Shown here one piece after another: positions 16,303-24,233 of a stretch of 64,000 nucleotides of DNA. Numbering within the stretch: the stretch's first letter is position 1; the number at the start of each line of letters is the position of its first letter. Below the pieces are notes generated by a model. It saw only the letters and a program-made list of their open reading frames with translations. It was not told the DNA's origin and did no database searches. A program made the position numbers and the translations under genes. Origin of the DNA: Sphingomonas insulae (GTDB taxonomy: Bacteria > Pseudomonadota > Alphaproteobacteria > Sphingomonadales > Sphingomonadaceae); assembly GCF_010450875.1 (NCBI RefSeq), contig NZ_CP048422.1:2077001-2141000 (forward strand), given 5' to 3'.

Positions 16303-16605
16303 CTAGCGGTCGCGAAGGGCTTCGATCTCGCGAGCGGTGCGCTCGGCGGGATCGGTGGCGATGCGTTCGAGGACGGCGATGCGTTCCTCCAGGCGCCCGA
16401 CCTGTCCGGTCAGCTTGTCGTTCTCGTTGGTCAGCAGCATGATCTTGCGGGCATCGTCCGGGTCGCCGCCGTGGCGGCGTTCACGCCGGCTCTTCCAGCG
16501 GTCGGGCTCGTAGCCGTGACGAACGCGGATCCAGTTGTTGATGACCCAGCTCGCCGGACCGACCGTGAAGATCGCGATCGGTACCAATATCCCCCAATTG
16601 TTCAT
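16303..16605 (-). CDS. PspB-like membrane-anchored coiled-coil protein
   Basis: 100 residues from the ATG at 16605, behind AAGGA. A membrane segment (about 3-24, NWGILVPIAIFTVGPASWVI) is followed by a basic region (WKSRRERRHGGD). The coiled coil ends GRLEERIAVLERIATDPAER and EIEALRDR. The open frame continues upstream inside pspC, but this start gives the same layout as the neighbouring paralogues. It is part of the psp operon; its function beyond membrane stress is unknown. Confidence 0.7.
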   Translation of the reverse strand: MNNWGILVPIAIFTVGPASWVINNWIRVRHGYEPDRWKSRRERRHGGDPDDARKIMLLTNENDKLTGQVGRLEERIAVLERIATDPAERTAREIEALRDR

Positions 16606-16637
16606 CGCATATGTCCTTGCTTGGCGAGTCCCTTGGC

Positions 16638-17015
16638 TCAGCGCAGGCTGTCGATTTCCTCGGCCAGCCGGGTGTTGCGGCTGGTGTAGTGCAGCTCGAT
16701 GTCGGCCAGCCGGCGATCGATGTCGCGGAACTTGCTGCGTACCTCGGCGGTGGACCGCTTCGGGTTGGAGCGTACGCCCTGCCAGAACTTGGCATCCTCG
16801 GGCGTGTCGTACAGGCCGTTCGGCTTGTTCTCGGCGACCCAGGCGACGATGATATAGGCAAGGACGATCCACCATTGCTGCGCGATCAGGGTCATGCCGG
16901 CGACGCCCAGGCGGACCCAGAGCACGTCGACCCCGGTATAATCGGCGATCCCGGCGCAGACGCCCTTCCACTTGCCGTCCTGCGGATCGAGGTAGAATTT
17001 GGTGCGGGCGGACAT
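16638..17015 (-). CDS. pspC: envelope stress response membrane protein PspC
   Basis: A 125-residue protein with the PspC domain: FYLDPQDGKWKGVCAGIADY and VDVLWVRLG, then a membrane segment (about 40-60). In E. coli PspBC senses inner-membrane damage and recruits PspA. The C-terminal extension (RRLADIELHYTSRNTRLAEEIDSLR) repeats the helix found at the ends of the neighbouring PspB-like proteins, suggesting they bind one another through it. It starts two bases after the pspB stop. Confidence 0.9.
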   Translation of the reverse strand: MSARTKFYLDPQDGKWKGVCAGIADYTGVDVLWVRLGVAGMTLIAQQWWIVLAYIIVAWVAENKPNGLYDTPEDAKFWQGVRSNPKRSTAEVRSKFRDIDRRLADIELHYTSRNTRLAEEIDSLR

Positions 17016-17016
17016 C

Positions 17017-17280
17017 TCAATTCCTCCGGTCGAGCTGATAGGGGGTGGACTGCGGAGCGGTCAGGCTCGGCTTGAAATCGGGATTGTCGGCGGCGACGAT
17101 CCGCTCGACGGTGTTGATGCGTTCCTCCAGGCGGCGGGCGAGATTGAACATCTCGTCGAGCAGCTTTTCGTCTTCATCGGTGATCTTGGGCGCCTGTTTC
17201 CACTTGGTGACATAGTGGAAGATCAGCCAGGGCAGGCCGATCAGCGCACAGAAGATCGCCAGAACTCCTTCGAAGTTCAT
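17017..17280 (-). CDS. pspB: envelope stress response membrane protein PspB
   Basis: An 87-residue protein with one N-terminal membrane helix (about 4-24). Its cytoplasmic coiled coil contains LARRLEERINTVERIVA, the usual PspB layout. It starts one base after the pspA stop and ends one base before the pspC start, so all three are coupled. It acts with PspC as the membrane sensor. Four more proteins with the same build follow in the operon. Confidence 0.88.
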   Translation of the reverse strand: MNFEGVLAIFCALIGLPWLIFHYVTKWKQAPKITDEDEKLLDEMFNLARRLEERINTVERIVAADNPDFKPSLTAPQSTPYQLDRRN

Positions 17281-17281
17281 C

Positions 17282-17956
17282 TCAACCCTCCTGCTTCGAG
17301 CCGCTCAGACGCGCCTTCAGCGCGGCGAGCTCGGCATCGACCTTGTCGCCCTGCCGCAGCTCGGCGATCTCTTCTTCCAGCGTCTTGGGCACGCCCAGCC
17401 CCATCGCCTCGGCACGGCCCTCGGCATCGTCGACCCGGCGTTCCAGCACGTCGAAGCGGCTGAAGGCCTCGTGCGTCTTGGGGCCGGCGTACATCTCGCG
17501 CAGGCGATAGCGATTGTTGGCGCTTTCCAGCCGGGTCTGCACGTTCGACTGCTTGGCGCGCGCCTCGGAAAGCTTCTTCTGGAGCTTGGTGATATCCTCT
17601 TCGGACGCGCGCAGCGCATCGTCGAGCACCTTCACCTCGATCATCAGCTGTTCCGCCATGTCGGCGGCCTTCTGCTTCTCACCGAGTGCGGCCTTGGCCA
17701 GATCCTCGCGGCCCTTGCTCAGCGCCAGCTCGGCCTTTTCCAGCCAGTTCGCCTGAAGCTGGTCGAGCTTGTTGACGTGGCGGCGCATCTCCTTTTGATC
17801 AGCGATCGTGCGGGCCGCGCTGGCGCGGACCTCGACCAGCGTTTCCTCCATTTCGAGGATGATCATGCGGATCATCTTCGCCGGGTCTTCCGCCTTTTCC
17901 AGCAGGTCGGCGAAGTTGGCGGCGACGATATCGCGGGTGCGGGAGAAAATGCCCAT
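17282..17956 (-). CDS. pspA: phage shock protein A (PspA/ESCRT-III family)
   Basis: A 224-residue, almost fully helical PspA/IM30 protein starting MGIFSRTRDIVAANFADLLEKAEDP, with the amphipathic N-terminal helix that binds membranes. It stabilises stressed inner membrane and, when free, binds and inhibits PspF. The start at 17956 is chosen for this canonical N-terminus; the frame is open upstream without family similarity. The usual C-terminal helix is present (LDAEL-type sequence DKVDAELAALKARL). First large gene of the psp operon. Confidence 0.95.
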   Translation of the reverse strand: MGIFSRTRDIVAANFADLLEKAEDPAKMIRMIILEMEETLVEVRASAARTIADQKEMRRHVNKLDQLQANWLEKAELALSKGREDLAKAALGEKQKAADMAEQLMIEVKVLDDALRASEEDITKLQKKLSEARAKQSNVQTRLESANNRYRLREMYAGPKTHEAFSRFDVLERRVDDAEGRAEAMGLGVPKTLEEEIAELRQGDKVDAELAALKARLSGSKQEG

Positions 17957-18024
17957 CGTGGTGTGTGCTCCTGAAACGAGGCCGGGACAGCCCGAGAAAC
18001 GGGGTGGCCCCGGTGTGTTGCCGC

Positions 18025-18165
18025 TTATGCCGTCAGGCGGGCAGCTGCCGCTGCGCCCTGGCTGCCGCCGGTCGCCGGACCCACCGCGCCGACGACGCAG
18101 GTCGCGCTGAAGACGACCGTGCAGACGATGGCGGCGAGCTTGCGGCCGATGTCGGAATTGAACAT
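18025..18165 (-). CDS. 46-residue exported or membrane peptide, first gene of the psp operon
   Basis: A 46-codon gene with a strong CAGGAGG ribosome site just before the ATG at 18165. It has a short charged start (MFNSDIGRKL), a hydrophobic helix (about 11-28, AAIVCTVVFSATCVVGAVG) and an Ala-rich tail. It lies between the sigma-54 promoter and pspA, so it should be strongly induced by envelope stress. I do not know a named family. It could be a secreted peptide or a small membrane regulator. Confidence 0.6.
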   Translation of the reverse strand: MFNSDIGRKLAAIVCTVVFSATCVVGAVGPATGGSQGAAAAARLTA

Positions 18166-18221
18166 GGAAACCTCCTGAAATGCAAATGTGGTGACCACCG
18201 TTCGGCGGTATACCGGCAGCA

Positions 18222-18239
18222 TTGCATGCGGCGTGCCAA
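18222..18239 (-). promoter_or_regulatory. sigma-54 promoter of the psp operon
   Basis: On the minus strand TTGGCACG-CCGC-ATGCAA fits the -24/-12 consensus TGGCACG-N4-TTGC with one mismatch in the -12 box. It points to the 46-residue gene and pspA, and the divergent gene is the sigma-54 activator PspF, so both halves of the control circuit are present. Confidence 0.8.
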
Positions 18240-18330
18240 TTGCGAAAACGACGCAAAACCGTCATTTCCTGGTGTGTTATTCGCATGAACCACGGATGAA
18301 CGCTTGCGTAACGTTGGTGTTTTACGCCAG

Positions 18331-19401
18331 ATGTTGGCGATGGAACGGACGACGCAGGTCATCGGCCAATCGGGGGCCTTTCTGGATGCGCTGGAACGCG
18401 CCAGCCGTGCCGCCGCGCTCGACCGGCCGGTGCTGGTCATCGGCGAACGCGGGACGGGAAAGGAACTGGTTGCCGAGCGCCTGCATCGCCTCAGCCCGCG
18501 CTGGGATCAGCCGCTCGTCATCATGAACTGCGCTGCCCTGCCCGAATCGCTGATCGAAGCGGAATTGTTCGGTCATGAGGCGGGTGCCTTCACCGGCGCC
18601 ACCAAGACGCGCACCGGACGGTTCGAGGAAGCGGACGGGGGCACCCTGTTTCTCGACGAACTCGGCACGCTGTCGATGGCCGCGCAGGATCGGTTGCTGC
18701 GCGCGGTTGAATATGGCGAGATCACGCGCATCGGATCGTCGCGACCGCGGCGGGTCGACGTCCGTATCGTCGCCGCGACCAACGAACATCTGCCCGACAA
18801 GGTCGATGCGCACGAATTCCGCGCCGACCTGCTCGACCGCCTGTCATTCGAGGTGGTGACGTTGCCGCCGCTGCGCGCCCGGTCGGGCGATATCGCGGTG
18901 CTGGCCGACCATTTCGGCCGGCGGATGGCATCGGAGATCGGCTGGGAACGCTGGCCCGGTTTCGGACCCCGCGCGGTCGACCAGCTGTTGACGCACCGCT
19001 GGCCCGGCAACGTTCGCGAATTGCGCAACGTGGTGGAACGCGCGGTGTATCGTTGGGAGGGCGATGGCCCGGTCGACGGAATCGAAATCGATCCCTTCGC
19101 CTCGCCGTTCCGGCCGACCGGCGGTGCAGGGGGCGGCCCCGCACGACCGAAGGCCGAAGCGCCCGCATCCGCGCCCACCCAACCGCCACCACAGCCCGAG
19201 GACGATCCCGTTGTCGCCTGCGATACGGGGCCATCCGACTTCAAGTCTCGCGTCGCCCGGTTCGAACGCGAACTGCTCGCGCGTGCGCTCGCCGAACATC
19301 GCTTCAACCAGCGTTCGACGGCCGAGGCGCTGGGGCTCAGCTACGACCAGCTGCGTCATGCCTTGCGTCGTCACGATCTGATCAACGCAAACGGGTCATG
19401 A
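18331..19401 (+). CDS. pspF: phage shock operon transcriptional activator PspF
   Basis: A sigma-54 enhancer-binding protein of about 356 residues with no N-terminal receiver, as in PspF. It shows the Walker A variant GERGTGKE, the sigma-54-contacting loop ELFGHEAGAFTGA, Walker B GTLFLDELG and an arginine-finger region. A Pro-rich linker (about 265-300) leads to a C-terminal Fis-type HTH (RSTAEALGLSYDQLRHALRRH). In-frame ATGs at 18331 and 18340 are both possible; an upstream TTG at 18304 is less likely. PspA binding would hold it inactive. It is divergent from the psp operon. Confidence 0.9.
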   Translation: MLAMERTTQVIGQSGAFLDALERASRAAALDRPVLVIGERGTGKELVAERLHRLSPRWDQPLVIMNCAALPESLIEAELFGHEAGAFTGATKTRTGRFEEADGGTLFLDELGTLSMAAQDRLLRAVEYGEITRIGSSRPRRVDVRIVAATNEHLPDKVDAHEFRADLLDRLSFEVVTLPPLRARSGDIAVLADHFGRRMASEIGWERWPGFGPRAVDQLLTHRWPGNVRELRNVVERAVYRWEGDGPVDGIEIDPFASPFRPTGGAGGGPARPKAEAPASAPTQPPPQPEDDPVVACDTGPSDFKSRVARFERELLARALAEHRFNQRSTAEALGLSYDQLRHALRRHDLINANGS

Positions 19402-19491
19402 CGCTTGCGTAACGGGCCGGGAGCGTTAGGCCGCCTCTCGCGTTAACGCGGGGACGACATCGTCCCACCTTCTCGAAAGGAGCCTTTTTCC

Positions 19492-20097
19492 ATGGCATTC
19501 GAACTTCCGCCGCTGCCCTACGCCTATGACGCGTTGGAACCGGTCATCTCCAAGGAGACGATGACCTTCCACCACGACAAGCATCACGCAGCCTACACCA
19601 ACAAGCTGAACGAGGGTGTCGCGGCCGACCCCAAGCTGGAAGGCAAGTCGATCGAGGACATCCTCGGCATGATCTCGACCTTGCCGCCGCTGGTCCGCAA
19701 CAACGGTGGCGGGTTCTGGAACCACGACTTCTTCTGGAAGATCATGGGGCCCAAGGGCTCGACCCAGCCTTCCGGTGCGCTCAAGGATGCGATCGACGCT
19801 TATGGCGGGCTCGATAAGCTGAAGGACGACTTCAACACCAAGGGCGCCGGCCAGTTCGGTTCAGGCTGGGCCTGGGTCATCAAGGATTCCGGCGGTGCGC
19901 TGAAGGTCACCTCGACCCCGAACCAGGACAATCCACTGATGGACGATGCCAAGGAGCCCGGCACGCCGATCCTGGGCAACGACGTGTGGGAACACGCGTA
20001 TTACCTGACCTACATGAACGACCGCCCCGGTTACCTCAAGGCATGGTGGGACGTGGTGAACTGGGACGAGGCCGGCAAGCGTTTCGACGCCGCCTGA
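19492..20097 (+). CDS. sodB: superoxide dismutase [Fe], SodB type
   Basis: A 201-residue Fe/Mn superoxide dismutase. The metal ligands are His27 in TFHHDKHH, His in WNHDFFW, and Asp and His in DVWEHAYY. GSGWAWVI and the Gln in GAGQFGSG favour the iron type. It converts superoxide to peroxide in the cytoplasm. A good AAAGGAG ribosome site lies upstream. Convergent with yciB. Confidence 0.95.
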   Translation: MAFELPPLPYAYDALEPVISKETMTFHHDKHHAAYTNKLNEGVAADPKLEGKSIEDILGMISTLPPLVRNNGGGFWNHDFFWKIMGPKGSTQPSGALKDAIDAYGGLDKLKDDFNTKGAGQFGSGWAWVIKDSGGALKVTSTPNQDNPLMDDAKEPGTPILGNDVWEHAYYLTYMNDRPGYLKAWWDVVNWDEAGKRFDAA

Positions 20098-20183
20098 AGC
20101 CTCTCTTCTCCGGCCGGGAGAGAGGAAGCCATACGGTGAGAGCGGTTCGATCGTCCTCACCGGTTCCCGGCAATGCTGGCAGA

Positions 20184-20208
20184 CCCTCTTCCCCCTCGGG
20201 GGAGAGGG
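20184..20208. terminator. hairpin between convergent sodB and yciB
   Basis: CCCTCTTCCCCC pairs with GGGGGAGAGGG across a two-base loop, with one bulged T. It ends five bases beyond the yciB stop and can serve both strands. It lacks a clear T-run. Confidence 0.45.
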
Positions 20209-20212
20209 CCCC

Positions 20213-20884
20213 TTATTCTACCGGCGCGTCGGGCGTATCGCCCGTGCTCAGTCCATGCCGCAGCAGCATCGGAATATTCGCGAATGCGAACAGCAAGGTC
20301 AGCGGGATCGCGCCCCACAGCTTGAAGCCGACCCAGAAATCCCAGTTGGTCGTCCGCCACACAGCCTCGTTCAGCGCGGCCATGCACAGGAAGAACAGCG
20401 CCCAGTTACGCGTCAGCTTGCGCCACCCCTCCGCCGTCAGTCCCGGATAGGCCGTGCCGAGCAGCCCCTGGAGCAGCGGGCGCCCGGTGAGGAGCCCGAA
20501 CGCGAGCACCGCGGCGAACATGCCATAGACGAAGCTCGGCTTCATCTGGATGAACTTGGGATCGTGGAAATAGACGGTCAGGCCGCCGAACAGCACGACG
20601 AACCCGCCCGAAATCCAGAGCATCGGCGAAATCTGGCCGAGCTTCGCCTTCGAGACGATCATCGCTGCGATCGTGGCGAGGACGAAGGCGGTGGTCGCCA
20701 CGATCACCTTGGCGATCACCAGCGCGCCGGCCCGATCAAGGTCCGAAAGGAACCCGGTACCAGCTGCGACCAGCTGCATTGCCAGCGCCGCGGGGAACAG
20801 GAAGTTGACCGCGAAGAAGACCAACAGGGGTCCATATTCGACACCCATCCGCAAACCGGGGGAGGCGCTATGCTGCTGCGTCAT
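20213..20884 (-). CDS. yciB: inner membrane septation protein A family (YciB/IspZ)
   Basis: A 223-residue integral membrane protein with about six hydrophobic helices and the family features VFFAVNFLFPAALA, SKAKLGQISPMLWISG and NEAVWRTTNWDFWVGFK. YciB contributes to envelope integrity and cell division. The ATG at 20884 begins MTQQHSASPG; an in-frame ATG nine bases earlier is also possible. It lies downstream of mtaB and ftsY on the same strand. Confidence 0.88.
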   Translation of the reverse strand: MTQQHSASPGLRMGVEYGPLLVFFAVNFLFPAALAMQLVAAGTGFLSDLDRAGALVIAKVIVATTAFVLATIAAMIVSKAKLGQISPMLWISGGFVVLFGGLTVYFHDPKFIQMKPSFVYGMFAAVLAFGLLTGRPLLQGLLGTAYPGLTAEGWRKLTRNWALFFLCMAALNEAVWRTTNWDFWVGFKLWGAIPLTLLFAFANIPMLLRHGLSTGDTPDAPVE

Positions 20885-21005
20885 GCCTTGCATCCCATCG
20901 TCGTTGCCCGGTGAAGGCCGGGCGCCGGCGGCAAACGCATCAGGCACCGATCGCGCACCGGCCGTAACGACACCGCTGCCTTCTTCGGAGAAGGAAGGAA
21001 AGGCC

Positions 21006-21944
21006 TCACATCCGTCCTCCGGCATCGACACCGGCGATGATCCGCGCCACTTCGTTGGCGTCGAACGGCCGCAGATCGGTCATCCCCTCGCCGACGCCGA
21101 TAGCATGGATCGGCAGGCCGTATTTCTCCGCCGCCGCGACCAGCACGCCGCCGCGCGCGGTCCCGTCCAGCTTGGTCATCACCAGGCCGGTGACGCCGGC
21201 GACTTCCTTGAACACCTCGATCTGGCTCAGCGCGTTCTGGCCGGTGGTTGCATCCAGCACCAGTACGACGTCGTGCGGGCTGGCCGGGTTGATCCGCCCC
21301 AGCACGCGCCGGATCTTGGCGAGTTCGTCCATCAGCTCGCGCTTGTTCTGCAACCGGCCCGCCGTATCGACGATCAACACGTCGATGCCCGTTTCGGTCG
21401 CCTTCTTCACCGCATCCCACACCACGCCGGCGGCATCGCCGCCCTCCGGCCCGGTGACGATCGGCACCCCGACGCGGTCCGCCCACGTCCGCAGCTGTCC
21501 GATCGCTGCGGCGCGGAAGGTGTCGCCCGCCGCGAGCATGACGCCGTAATCCTGCTCCATCAGCAGATGCGCGAGCTTGGCGATCGTCGTCGTCTTGCCC
21601 GATCCGTTGACACCGATCACCAGGATCACCTGCGGCCGGGGAAAGGCGGTGACCTCCAGCGGCTGCGCGACCCGCGCCAATGCCTTCTCAACCTCTTCGG
21701 CGACGACGAGCCGGATGCCCAGCTCCTCCATGTTGCGCTCGAACGTCCCCTCGGCCAGCCGGGTACGGATCTTGCCCGCCGTGTCCGGCCCCAGATCAGA
21801 TGCGATCAGCGCCTCCTCCACCTCGTCCAGCGTCGCCTCGTCCAGGCGCGCGCCGCCCAGACCCGCCAGATTGCCGACCAGCCGGTCGGAGGTCTTCTTG
21901 AAGCCGCCGAGCAGGCGTTCGTGCCAGGTGGGGGTGGTGCTCAT
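21006..21944 (-). CDS. ftsY: signal recognition particle receptor FtsY
   Basis: A 312-residue SRP GTPase: a short N domain, then the G domain with GVNGSGKTTTIAKLA (P-loop), DTFRAAA, DTAGRLQNK and TKLDGTARGG. It lacks the long acidic A domain of E. coli FtsY, as is usual in alphaproteobacteria. It docks SRP-ribosome complexes at the membrane. The ATG at 21944 overlaps the mtaB stop (ATGA). Confidence 0.95.
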   Translation of the reverse strand: MSTTPTWHERLLGGFKKTSDRLVGNLAGLGGARLDEATLDEVEEALIASDLGPDTAGKIRTRLAEGTFERNMEELGIRLVVAEEVEKALARVAQPLEVTAFPRPQVILVIGVNGSGKTTTIAKLAHLLMEQDYGVMLAAGDTFRAAAIGQLRTWADRVGVPIVTGPEGGDAAGVVWDAVKKATETGIDVLIVDTAGRLQNKRELMDELAKIRRVLGRINPASPHDVVLVLDATTGQNALSQIEVFKEVAGVTGLVMTKLDGTARGGVLVAAAEKYGLPIHAIGVGEGMTDLRPFDANEVARIIAGVDAGGRM

Positions 21945-23194
21945 GCAATCGTACCTAGAAGCTGGGTTTCGGTCGCGCCGGTGATGCGTACCATGGACAG
22001 GGTGCCGGGTTCGCCGGCGGTATCGAGCAGGACGTCGGCGAAATTTCCGGCATGGCCGCGCACGCCGGGCCGTTCGACCAGCACGGCCTGCATCGTGCCG
22101 GTCTGGTCCGCGAGCCATGCCGCCTTGCGTCGCGCGGCGGCGGCCCGCAACGCCTCGGCGCGCGCCCGGATCGTACCGGCATCGACCTGCGGCATCCGCG
22201 CCGCCGGCGTGCCGGCGCGGGGCGAATAGGGAAAGATGTGCGCATGGACGATATCCGCATCGTCGATCAGCGCGAGCGTATCGGCGAACATCGCCGCATC
22301 CTCGGTCGGGAAGCCTGCGATCAGGTCGGCGCCGATCGCGATATCGGGCCGCGCCGCCTTCAGCCGCCGTACCACATCGACCGCCTGAGCGCGGCTGTGG
22401 CGCCGCTTCATTCGCTTCAGGATCAGGTCGTTACCCGCCTGAAAGGACAGGTGAAGGTGCGGCATCACGCGGGCATCGCCGGTGACGATCGCGAACAATC
22501 GGTCGTCGATCTCGATCGAATCGAGCGACGACAGGCGTAGCCGCTGCAACGCCGGCACATGGCGCAGGATGCGCTCGACCAGCAGCCCCAGCGTCGGCGC
22601 ACCGGGCAGGTCGTGCCCATAGCTCGTCAGGTCCACCCCGGTCAGCACCACTTCGTGATGACCGGCCTCGACCAGTCCTGCGATCCGCTCGACCACCGCG
22701 CCGGCCGGTACCGAACGGCTCGGTCCGCGCCCGAACGGAATGGCGCAGAAGGTGCAGCGATGGTCGCAGCCGTTCTGCACCTCGACGAACGCGCGCGCAT
22801 GGCCGCCGAAGCTCGCGGCCCCGACGCTCGCGGCAAGATGCGGGGCGGTTTCGCGCAATTGCATGATGTCGCCGACCACGACCGCGTCGCGGCTGGTCCA
22901 GGCGGCGGCCGACAGCTTTTCGCCATTGCCGATTACGCGGTCCACCTCCGGCATCGCGGCAAAGCCCTGCGGATCGATTTGAGCGGCGCAGCCGGTGACC
23001 ACCAGTTCCGCGCCCGGTCGGTCGCGCCGCGCCCGCCGGATCGCGCTGCGCGTCGCCTTCACCGCGGCGTTGGTGACCGCGCAGGAATTGACCACGACCG
23101 TATCCCGGCCCGCGATCAGCGCGCGGATCGTTTCGCTCTCGGCGATGTTGAGGCGGCAGCCGAGGGAAATCACCTCTGGCGCAGGAGCATGCAT
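21941..23194 (-). CDS. mtaB: tRNA t6A37 methylthiotransferase MtaB
   Basis: A 417-residue radical-SAM methylthiotransferase. The N-terminal UPF0004 domain holds cluster cysteines in SLGCRLN, VNSCAVTN and VTGCAAQ. The radical-SAM CxxxCxxC is in CDHRCTFCAIPFGRG, and a TRAM-like end closes the protein. It converts t6A37 to ms2t6A37 in tRNA. CRLNIAESE at the start is typical of MtaB rather than MiaB. It is coupled to ftsY. Confidence 0.92.
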   Translation of the reverse strand: MHAPAPEVISLGCRLNIAESETIRALIAGRDTVVVNSCAVTNAAVKATRSAIRRARRDRPGAELVVTGCAAQIDPQGFAAMPEVDRVIGNGEKLSAAAWTSRDAVVVGDIMQLRETAPHLAASVGAASFGGHARAFVEVQNGCDHRCTFCAIPFGRGPSRSVPAGAVVERIAGLVEAGHHEVVLTGVDLTSYGHDLPGAPTLGLLVERILRHVPALQRLRLSSLDSIEIDDRLFAIVTGDARVMPHLHLSFQAGNDLILKRMKRRHSRAQAVDVVRRLKAARPDIAIGADLIAGFPTEDAAMFADTLALIDDADIVHAHIFPYSPRAGTPAARMPQVDAGTIRARAEALRAAAARRKAAWLADQTGTMQAVLVERPGVRGHAGNFADVLLDTAGEPGTLSMVRITGATETQLLGTIA

Positions 23195-23234
23195 GCCGCG
23201 CGATCTAATCGACCGACACGATCAAGTCCATGAC

Positions 23235-23768
23235 ATGTCCGCGCCCGTCCTCGACTTTTGGTTCGGGATGACCACCGACCAGCATTTCGCCAAGGACGAC
23301 GCGCTCGACCGGACGATCGCCGAGCGTTTCGGCGCGCTGCGCGACGGCGTGCTGCGCGGGCGGGCGGAGGGGTGGCGCGACGATCCCGACACCCTGCTGG
23401 CGGCGATCATCCTGCTCGACCAGTTCTCGCGCAACATGCACCGGGGCACGGCCGCCGCCTTCGCCGCCGACGGTCTCGCGGTCGAATTGACCCTGTCGGC
23501 GATCGAACGCGGCTGGGAGGATCGCTACCCGCCCGATCGCCGCGTCTTCCTCTACATGCCGCTGATGCACGCCGAGGATCGCGCGTTGCAGGACCTGTCG
23601 GTCGCGAAATTCGAGGCGCTGGGCATCGACGAGAATATCGCCTTCGCTCGCGACCATCGCGACGTCATCGCGGCATACGGCCGGTTCCCGAGCCGCAACG
23701 CGGCACTGGGGCGGACGTCGACGGCGAAGGAAGAAGCCTATCTCGCGCAACCGGATGCCGGGTGGTAG
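23235..23768 (+). CDS. DUF924 family protein
   Basis: 177 residues with the DUF924 signature VLDFWFG at the start, LLDQFSRNMHRGTAAAFAAD in the middle and RVFLYMPLMHAEDRALQD; all-helical, TPR-like, cytoplasmic. No established function. An in-frame ATG at 23193 has AGGAG upstream and would add 14 residues, but it overlaps the divergent mtaB start; the family normally begins just before VLDFWFG, so 23235 is preferred. Confidence 0.85.
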   Translation: MSAPVLDFWFGMTTDQHFAKDDALDRTIAERFGALRDGVLRGRAEGWRDDPDTLLAAIILLDQFSRNMHRGTAAAFAADGLAVELTLSAIERGWEDRYPPDRRVFLYMPLMHAEDRALQDLSVAKFEALGIDENIAFARDHRDVIAAYGRFPSRNAALGRTSTAKEEAYLAQPDAGW

Positions 23769-23796
23769 GGTCGGGTCGGCAAGGCGTTCGCGCGGA

Positions 23797-24015
23797 CGCG
23801 CAGAGGCGCCGAGAGTGCAGCGGATAAGCGAGCAACGACCTGGCGATCTTTAGTCATCCCGGCGAATGCCGGAACCCATGGTTGCGATGAACCCGGATGT
23901 AGCGCGCAACCTCGCCGACAGCGCGTCCATGGGGCCCGGCTTTCGCCGGAATGACGGGCGGGATAGGGCGCGCGCACCCTGAAGAACCTTCTCCGCGCCT
24001 CCGCGCCTCTGCGCG
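23797..24015. repeat. outer inverted repeat of a nested palindromic region
   Basis: A 13-base arm (CGCGCAGAGGCGC, 23797-23809) has its exact complement at 24003-24015. Between them sits a second palindrome (23853-23955). The region fills most of the 465-base gap before ffh; no gene is seen there. Similar nested arms occur at 62100-62330. Confidence 0.6.
23853..23955. repeat. palindromic extragenic repeat (GTCAT-CCGGCGAA type)
   Basis: Two 29-base arms, 23853-23881 and 23927-23955, are inverted copies differing at only a few positions. Each starts GTCATYCCGGCGAA and ends CCCATGG. This is a REP/MITE-like element that could fold as a long hairpin in RNA or single-stranded DNA. Confidence 0.75.
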
Positions 24016-24233
24016 AATTCTGCTTCTTGTCGGCCTAGCGTCTTCGCGCGAACACCTCATTCCCGAACCCGAACCCAAACCCGAACCTTGCCTTCCGCAC
24101 CGAACCAAGGTAAGCGCCGCGAACGTTCCACCACGGAATGCGATCGATGGCGCGCCCACGGGTGCACGCTGGCCGGCGAGGTTTCGCCCGCCGGCGTCTT
24201 TTGCGTTGCGGGTATGATGAGGGTCTTGAGGCG

